Of a stretch of DNA of 19,520 nucleotides, positions 14,902 through 19,520 are shown one piece after another. The stretch comes from an uncultured Clostridia bacterium (GTDB lineage: Bacteria; Bacillota; Clostridia; Oscillospirales; CAG-272). The translations under genes and the position numbers were made by a program. Positions within the stretch are counted from its first letter, which is position 1; the number at the start of each line of letters is the position of its first letter. Under the pieces are notes generated by a model. That model had not been told where the DNA came from, searched no databases, and was given only the letters and a program-made list of their open reading frames with translations. The stretch spans positions 1-19,520 of the forward strand of contig CAJGCT010000036.1 of NCBI GenBank assembly GCA_904501985.1. The letters run 5' to 3'.

Positions 14902-17052
14902 TTAAAATTTCATCGTAAGCGCGATTCTGTGTTTCTGAAGGTCAACGGATTTTATCTTGACCTCTACTACGTCGCCCACAGAAAGCACCTCGCCGGGATG
15001 CTTTATAAAACGGTCGCATATTTCCGAGATGTGTACAAGTCCGTCGTGGTGCACTCCTATATCCACAAATGCGCCGAAGTCGATAACGTTTCTTACAGTA
15101 CCCGTGACTATCATATCCGGCTTTAAGTCCGCGATATCTAAAATATCGTCTCTGAGCACTGTCTGAGGCAATGTGTCGCGCACATCGCGTCCCGGCTTTT
15201 CAAGCTCGCCGATTATATCCATAAGAGTAGGCTCGCCTATTTGAAGCTCTGCGCATATGTTTGCAAAGCCGTGCTTTTTCACCTTGTCGCGAAGCCCGGC
15301 GAGACGGTTTTGGCGCACGTCATCGGAGGAGTATTCGAACTTTTTGAGAAGAGTGCGTGCCGCGGCGTAGCTTTCGGGATGCACGCCCGTGCAGTCGAGT
15401 ATTTCCGAAGAGCCGGAAACGCGCAGGAATCCTGCGCACTGCTCAAACGCCTTGTCGCCGATACGCGGAACCTTCTTTATCTCGGCACGGGACTTGAATT
15501 CGCCGTTTTCCTCTCTGTATTTAACAATATTTTTTGCGGATGTGGAGTTGATTCCGGCTACATAAGAAAGCAGGGAATGGGAAGCAGTGTTTATATCAAC
15601 GCCGACGGTGTTTACACAGTCCTCAACCACGCCGCCGAGAGCCTCGTCAAGACGTGCCGGCTTCATATCGTGCTGATACTGTCCCACACCGATGGATTTT
15701 GGGTCGATCTTTACAAGCTCAGCAAGGGGGTCTTGCAGACGGCGTGCAATGGATATGGCACTTCTCTGCATTACATCGAAGTCCGGAAATTCATCGGCGG
15801 CAAGCTTCGAAGCTGAATACACGGATGCACCGGCTTCGCTTATAACCGCATATTTTACGTCCTCGTCGATCTCTTTAAGAAGACCTGCGATGAATATTTC
15901 GCTTTCCTTTGATGCTGTGCCGTTTCCGATGGCTATAACGCCAACGTTGTGCGTCGAGATAAGACGTTTTACTATGCGCTTTGATTCTTCAATGCGCTCC
16001 TGCGGCTTCATGGGATAGATAACGGCGGTATCAAGCACCTTGCCTGTTTTATCCACTACCGCAAGCTTACAGCCGTTGCGGTATCCGGGGTCATAACCCA
16101 GTGCGGTCTTGCCCTTAAGCGGCGGCTGCATGAGAAGATTTTTGAGGTTGACCTCAAACACCTTTATTGCGGCTTCGCAGGCATCGTCAAATATGGATGA
16201 ACGTATTTCGCGCTCAATTGAGGGAGCTATAAGACGGTCGTAGCTGTCAATGATGGCACGCTCCACGTAAGGCTTTGCGGGACTTGTCCCTTTTTTCAGA
16301 ATCTTCGCAAAAAGATTGTTTACAGCAACATCGTCAGGCATGGTTACGGAAACCTTAAGAAATTCCTCTTTCTCTCCGCGATTTATGGCGAGGATACGGT
16401 GTCCCGGCAGTTTTTTGAGGCGTTCGTGGAAGTCGTAGTACAGTGCGTACACCGAATCTTCTTCCTTTGCCGCCGTACTCTTAAGCTCACCCAGATCAAA
16501 GGTCAGCGCGCGGATATATTTACGGTAGTCCGCATTGTCGGAAATGTCCTCGGCGATAATATCGCAGGCACCGGCAAATGCATCCTCGGCACTCTCAACG
16601 CCAAGCTCGGGATTTATAAGTGATTCTGCCATTTCGTCAAGAGTAGGTGCATATTCGGCTTCCTGTGCCAAAAGTGCCTGTGCCAGCGGCTCAAGTCCTC
16701 TCTCTCTTGCAACAGATGCCCTCGTCTTGCGCTTTGGACGGAATGGGCGGTATATATCCTCAACCTCGGTGAGGATTTTCGCCTGCTTCAGTGCGGTTTC
16801 TATCTCAGGTGTCATTTTGCCCTGTTCCGTAATAAGAGCGTGTACCTCTGCCTTGCGCGCTTCAAGTGAGCGCAGATATGTAAGGCGGTCAAAAAGATCG
16901 CGGAGCTGTGCATCATCAAGAGAGCCTGTGACCTCCTTGCGGTAACGTGCTATAAAGGGAATGGTGTTTCCATCGTCAAAAAGCGCAACGGTCTTTTCTA
17001 CCTGATCTACGGTGAGTGAAAGTTCTTCAGCAAGCTGTTTTATGATATCCAT
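14902..17052 (-). CDS. tex: Tex-family RNA-binding transcription accessory protein
   Basis: Tex is a conserved multidomain nucleic-acid-binding protein tied to transcription and RNA handling (a homologue of eukaryotic Spt6). The domain order is complete: N-terminal helical region starting LAEELSLTVDQVEKTV and including TIPFIARYRKE (30-40), YqgF/RNaseH-like domain from about 315 (ALGYDPGYRNGCKLAVVD), the VGQYQHD segment (456-462), helix-hairpin-helix region (about 480-550), and a C-terminal S1 domain (about 645-715, GTVRNVIDFGAFVDIGVHHDGLVHIS). The 716-aa length is usual. ATG 17052 follows AGGAGT (17058-17063), 24 bases after the pseudouridine synthase stop. It is the third gene of a four-gene minus-strand operon. 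Confidence 0.96.
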   Translation of the reverse strand: MDIIKQLAEELSLTVDQVEKTVALFDDGNTIPFIARYRKEVTGSLDDAQLRDLFDRLTYLRSLEARKAEVHALITEQGKMTPEIETALKQAKILTEVEDIYRPFRPKRKTRASVARERGLEPLAQALLAQEAEYAPTLDEMAESLINPELGVESAEDAFAGACDIIAEDISDNADYRKYIRALTFDLGELKSTAAKEEDSVYALYYDFHERLKKLPGHRILAINRGEKEEFLKVSVTMPDDVAVNNLFAKILKKGTSPAKPYVERAIIDSYDRLIAPSIEREIRSSIFDDACEAAIKVFEVNLKNLLMQPPLKGKTALGYDPGYRNGCKLAVVDKTGKVLDTAVIYPMKPQERIEESKRIVKRLISTHNVGVIAIGNGTASKESEIFIAGLLKEIDEDVKYAVISEAGASVYSASKLAADEFPDFDVMQRSAISIARRLQDPLAELVKIDPKSIGVGQYQHDMKPARLDEALGGVVEDCVNTVGVDINTASHSLLSYVAGINSTSAKNIVKYREENGEFKSRAEIKKVPRIGDKAFEQCAGFLRVSGSSEILDCTGVHPESYAAARTLLKKFEYSSDDVRQNRLAGLRDKVKKHGFANICAELQIGEPTLMDIIGELEKPGRDVRDTLPQTVLRDDILDIADLKPDMIVTGTVRNVIDFGAFVDIGVHHDGLVHISEICDRFIKHPGEVLSVGDVVEVKIKSVDLQKHRIALTMKF

Positions 17053-17076
17053 TGGTTACTCCTGTTTGGTCTATTG

Positions 17077-17784
17077 TTATTTTAAAAATGATTCCAGATG
17101 CGCTTCTTCATCGACGGTAAGCCTGCGCCATTCGCCGCGCGAAAGGGACGTATCAAGGGGGATTCCCGCAAACTTTACACGCTCAAGGTATGTAACCTTG
17201 TTGCATACCGCTTCAAGCATACGCTTCACCTGATGGAATTTTCCCTCGGTAATGGTAAGATACCCTGACATTCTGTCATCACAAAGCTCTAATTTTGCAG
17301 GCTTGGTTACAACTCCGTCAAGGTTGACTCCCGATTCAAGCCGTCTTTGGTCCTCGTCGGTTATGCATCTTTCTGCACGGAAAAAATACACCTTTTCCAC
17401 GTGATGCTTCGGTGAGAGCAGTCTGTGACACAGCTCACCGTTGTTGGTAAGAATAAGCAGCCCCAAGGTGTTCTTGTCAAGTCTGCCGCAGGGGAAAAGC
17501 CCCAATTTTTGTGTTCGCTCATCAAGCAGCTCCAGCACAGTGTGCTCTTTTTTATCATCAGTCGCGCTGATATAGCCGTCCGGCTTGTTGAGCATGATAT
17601 AGGTGAATTTTTTGTATTCTACGGGTATACCCATGTAGGTTATAATACTTTTTTCTGGGTCGACATGAATATCGGTTGTTTTTACGGTAATTCCGTCAAC
17701 TGTGATTTTTCCTGCCCTTGCGGCTTTTTTTGATTCGGTGCGGCTGCAAAGCCCCACCTCGGAAAGAAGCTTGTCAAGTCTCAT
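17077..17784 (-). CDS. RsuA/RluB/RluE/RluF-family pseudouridine synthase
   Basis: The enzyme converts a specific uridine in rRNA to pseudouridine. The N-terminal S4 RNA-binding domain (RLDKLLSEVGLCSRTESKKAA, then GKITVDG) is followed by the synthase core. This has KPDGYISATDD and the catalytic aspartate in GRLDKNTLGLLILTNNG (Asp near residue 97), then EKVYFF and EGKFHQVKRML. RsuA (16S U516) is the best guess from length (235 aa) and layout, but RluB-type specificity cannot be excluded. I chose ATG 17784 (MRLDKLL) over the longer frame from 17811. It gives the canonical N-terminus and overlaps the upstream stop by four bases (ATGA), suggesting coupled translation. Confidence 0.93.
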   Translation of the reverse strand: MRLDKLLSEVGLCSRTESKKAARAGKITVDGITVKTTDIHVDPEKSIITYMGIPVEYKKFTYIMLNKPDGYISATDDKKEHTVLELLDERTQKLGLFPCGRLDKNTLGLLILTNNGELCHRLLSPKHHVEKVYFFRAERCITDEDQRRLESGVNLDGVVTKPAKLELCDDRMSGYLTITEGKFHQVKRMLEAVCNKVTYLERVKFAGIPLDTSLSRGEWRRLTVDEEAHLESFLK

Positions 17785-18146
17785 CCTAACATCCCCATAA
17801 GCACACTGCAAATGATTATTGCCGCAATACCGAATATAACAAGACCTACAAAAAATCCAAGCAGGAAATCGCGGAGCTTTACTACGTCTTTTGCCCTTTT
17901 TTTCTTGCTTGCAGACACGCTTTTCTGCGTTTTGTGATCCAGTGCGGCTACCCTTGCGCGCGCCTTTTGCGGATTCAGCGGTTTTATGCGCTCAACGGTG
18001 GCGTTTCGCTGTGGCTGTGCCGGCTTCCGTGCCGGCGGCACGGGTGCTTTTGCCTGACGGGACGGAGGTGTGGATGAAATTTTATGCTGTTTGTTCACAT
18101 ACTGCATTCCCGTGCTGTATCTGCTGTTTTGAGGCATATTCGGCAT
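17781..18146 (-). CDS. hypothetical basic protein with a single C-terminal membrane helix
   Basis: The 121 residues are not from a family I recognise. Residues 1-75 are low-complexity and rich in Pro, Gln, Asn, Arg and Lys (SSTPPSRQAK, PPARKPAQPQ). A lysine-rich stretch (SASKKKRAKDVVK, 78-90) precedes one hydrophobic helix (about 94-119) that ends at the C-terminus, the layout of a tail-anchored protein with a long cytoplasmic basic tail. The start is well supported by AAGGAGG (18156-18162) nine bases upstream and by a good promoter. It is the first gene of the operon, and its TGA overlaps the pseudouridine synthase ATG. The basic tail could bind RNA or acidic partners, but that is only inference. 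Confidence 0.85.
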   Translation of the reverse strand: MPNMPQNSRYSTGMQYVNKQHKISSTPPSRQAKAPVPPARKPAQPQRNATVERIKPLNPQKARARVAALDHKTQKSVSASKKKRAKDVVKLRDFLLGFFVGLVIFGIAAIIICSVLMGMLG

Positions 18147-18211
18147 TTGTGCTTACCTCCTTCTTTTGGGGTATACATGAGCGGTGAGAGTATTATTGAC
18201 TCTATAAGTAT

Positions 18212-18240
18212 ATTTTAACATATAATGTGCCAAATGTAAA
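18212..18240 (-). promoter_or_regulatory. sigma-A promoter for the hypothetical-pseudouridine synthase-tex-MBL operon
   Basis: On the minus strand, TTTACA (18235-18240) and TAAAAT (18212-18217) are 17 bases apart, with TGT before the -10 (extended -10). The predicted start is near 18205, about 59 bases before the first start codon. It faces away from the rplS promoter. Confidence 0.8.
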
Positions 18241-18332
18241 GCAAACTAGCAAATTTTTTTCACTGTGACGGAAAATAAAGCGAAAAAAAGCAAAATATCG
18301 GCATAATTACTTCGAAAAAAATGAAAAAACAC
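18241..18332. other. AT-rich spacer between divergent promoters
   Basis: This stretch separates the minus-strand operon promoter from the rplS promoter. It is strongly A-rich on the + strand, which may act as an UP-like element for rplS. I see no gene, repeat or hairpin of note. Confidence 0.5.
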
Positions 18333-18361
18333 TTGCAATTTCAAAAATATTGTGTTATAAT
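18333..18361 (+). promoter_or_regulatory. sigma-A promoter for rplS
   Basis: TTGCAA (18333-18338) and TATAAT (18356-18361) are 17 bases apart, with TGT before the -10, the same TGTTATAAT box as in the left-edge repeats. The predicted start is near 18368, leaving a leader of about 100 bases. Confidence 0.88.
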
Positions 18362-18367
18362 ATACTC

Positions 18368-18454
18368 GTTATGCGTCTGCCGTCCGGCAGAGGATAATGG
18401 AAGCAGTCCGCTGCAATGCTCTGCATGAATGTTTCCGAATCACTTAATATTTTT
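18368..18454 (+). promoter_or_regulatory. structured rplS leader, candidate ribosomal protein L19 leader
   Basis: The untranslated leader contains three short stem-loops in a row: TCTGCC/GGCAGA (18376-18381/18386-18391), GCAG/CTGC (18403-18406/18411-18414) and ATGC/GCAT (18416-18419/18423-18426), with an unpaired GGATAATGGA stretch between the first two. Rfam describes an L19 leader family in Firmicutes at this position, thought to mediate autoregulation by L19. Assignment here rests on position and structure, not on a covariance model. Confidence 0.6.
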
Positions 18455-18469
18455 AAGGAGGAAGCCAAA

Positions 18470-18811
18470 ATGGATCTTATTAAGGCTTTGACAAATGAGC
18501 AGTTAAAGGAAAACGTACCCGAACTGAATATTGGTGATACTATTCGTATTCACAACAAGATCAAAGAGGGTAACAGAGAGAGAATTCAGCTTTTCGAGGG
18601 CACTATCATTGCCAAGAACGGCGGCGGAATCTCCGAGACCTTCACTGTAAGACGTGTTTCTTACGGCGTTGGCGTAGAGAAGACTTTCCCCGTACATTCT
18701 CCTAACGTTGAAAAGGTTGAAGTTATCAGACGCGGTAAGGTTAGACGCGCTAAGCTTTACTATCTCCGCGACAGAGTTGGTAAGAGCTCTAAGGTTAAGG
18801 AACAGCTTTAA
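18470..18811 (+). CDS. rplS: 50S ribosomal protein L19
   Basis: L19 is a large-subunit ribosomal protein located at the interface with the 30S subunit. The 113-aa product is full length and highly typical: FEGTIIAKNGGGISETFTVRRVSYGVGVEKTFP is cleanly recognisable in its middle and RRGKVRRAKLYYLRDR near the C-terminus. I chose ATG 18470 over the in-frame ATG at 18416 because AAGGAGG (18455-18461) lies eight bases before it and MDLIKALTNEQLK is the usual start. It is a single-gene unit here, without the rimM/trmD neighbours that often precede it, and has its own promoter, structured leader and terminator. Confidence 0.98.
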   Translation: MDLIKALTNEQLKENVPELNIGDTIRIHNKIKEGNRERIQLFEGTIIAKNGGGISETFTVRRVSYGVGVEKTFPVHSPNVEKVEVIRRGKVRRAKLYYLRDRVGKSSKVKEQL

Positions 18812-18827
18812 TCTTAAAACAACCAAG

Positions 18828-18868
18828 AAATTAAAAAGGATGCCTTTGGCATCCTTTTTAATTTTGTC
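18828..18868 (+). terminator. strong intrinsic terminator of rplS
   Basis: A 17-base stem (18828-18844/18848-18864) with GGATGCC/GGCATCC at its top closes on a TTT loop, and the 3' arm contains five Ts followed by AATTTTG. The A- and T-rich lower stem makes it potentially active in both directions. Confidence 0.93.
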
Positions 18869-19017
18869 GGGCGCTCATACTTACGACAGACTGCATAAAA
18901 TGCCCCCGATAAGGCAAAATTTGTAAATAATAAATCAAAAAAATCCTGTCCTTTTACATCTTACATCAAAAATGCCGAAAAAACAGCGTATAAAATGCAA
19001 ATTTTTCAAAATAACAA
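18869..19017. other. intergenic stretch with no recognised gene
   Basis: This AT-rich spacer lies between the rplS terminator and the last promoter. It has a small GCAT/ATGC inverted repeat near 18891-18901 and a tandem TTACATC pair (18954-18967). I see no ribosome binding site with an open frame and no strong hairpin. Confidence 0.5.
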
Positions 19018-19046
19018 TTGATTTTTGTTTAATAATATGGTATGAT
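19018..19046 (+). promoter_or_regulatory. sigma-A promoter for the last, partial gene
   Basis: TTGATT (19018-19023) and TATGAT (19041-19046) are 17 bases apart, with TGG before the -10. The predicted start is near 19053, about 49 bases before the start codon. Confidence 0.75.
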
Positions 19047-19101
19047 ATAAGAGTAATAATGCTTTCATGGCGATAACACATGAGTATCGGAGATATAGAT
19101 T

Positions 19102-19520
19102 ATGATGAAATCTGGTTTTAGAGCAGTAAGAGCCGTAGCTGTACTTGCAGTTGTGCTTGTTGCGGCTGTCCTTCTTTCTGTTAATGTATTTGCAGATGAA
19201 AATAAAAACGAGATAACGAAAATAACTCTTAATAAGTCTATGACGGATATTACTATTGATATCCGCCTTACAAAAGAGTATGTAAAAGAGAACAAATCCT
19301 CAACGCTGTATGTTTTTGAAATTCTGCCCCATCAGTCAACTACCGAAATAAACAGCTTGGAGCCTGTCAAGAGCTTTAAGGCTAACGAGAAAGCCAGCGT
19401 GAAGATTCCGTACATCAACGGAAATATGAATCGCCTGTATTCAAAGTTTGTGGCGGCGGAGATGTTAGCCGACGGCTCATACAATATCATCACAGGCGCG
19501 AAGTTCATTGAAAATATTGA
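19102..19520 (+). CDS. secreted protein, N-terminal part (cut by the window end)
   Basis: An open frame runs from ATG 19102 (or 19105) past the window end with no stop, giving 139 complete codons. GGAGA (19089-19093) lies eight bases upstream. Residues 1-32 form a signal peptide: MMKSGFRAVR, a long Val/Ala/Leu core and likely cleavage after VFA. The mature part (about 33-139) looks like a beta-rich extracellular domain, with strands such as ITKITLNKSMTDITIDIRL and the segment LYSKFVAAEMLADGSYNII. The start and the KFV...GAKFIENI segment vaguely recall large Clostridia exoproteins with DUF5722-type glycosidase-like domains, but this is from memory and weak. Function unassigned. Confidence 0.8.
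   Translation, partial: MMKSGFRAVRAVAVLAVVLVAAVLLSVNVFADENKNEITKITLNKSMTDITIDIRLTKEYVKENKSSTLYVFEILPHQSTTEINSLEPVKSFKANEKASVKIPYINGNMNRLYSKFVAAEMLADGSYNIITGAKFIENI

Noticed and set aside
15241..15816. 191-codon + strand frame inside tex
   Set aside because: It is antisense to the conserved core of Tex and lacks start signals and family resemblance.

Overview
The window looks like a chromosomal segment of a low-to-mid GC, Gram-positive Clostridia-type bacterium, most likely an Oscillospirales/Ruminococcus-like gut commensal. This rests on strong AAGGAGG-type ribosome binding sites, sigma-A promoters with 17-base spacing, cell-wall enzymes carrying copper-amine-oxidase-like stalk domains, a YclM-type aspartate kinase, a type-3 ProRS without an editing insert, a SleB-type hydrolase and a structured rplS leader. 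The genus is an inference. Most genes are core housekeeping genes. I see no CRISPR array, prophage, transposase, tRNA or rRNA.

Layout: (1) bases 1-235 hold two copies of a 63-bp palindromic, promoter-bearing repeat with a 101-bp period, then a membrane-anchored VanY-type carboxypeptidase gene (236-1828). (2) A compact terminator/promoter leads into a three-gene + strand run: aspartate kinase, a TIM-barrel amidohydrolase and an FkbM-type methyltransferase, the last two overlapping by 4 bases. (3) A histidine-free pseudo-rhomboid membrane protein follows under its own promoter. (4) uvrB and uvrA (6143-11006) form the nucleotide excision repair operon, with a possible LexA box before uvrB. (5) After a convergent terminator come minus-strand units: a 76-aa conserved small protein, a secreted SleB-type hydrolase, proS, and a four-gene operon read hypothetical tail-anchored protein > RsuA-family pseudouridine synthase > tex > ComEC-like MBL-fold protein. 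(6) Divergently on the + strand lies rplS (L19) with a structured leader and strong terminator, then the start of a secreted protein cut by the window end.

The least ordinary parts are in the spaces between genes. The palindromic tandem promoter repeat at the left edge is the strongest candidate for something undescribed. In three intergenic regions a promoter overlaps or abuts the hairpin of the upstream gene's terminator: before aspartate kinase, before uvrB and before the SleB-type gene. One of these (about 1880-1967) could also be read as a short independent RNA. Ten of the promoters I assign have a -35 and -10 box exactly 17 bases apart, which makes them mutually supportive. I see no complete new multi-gene system.
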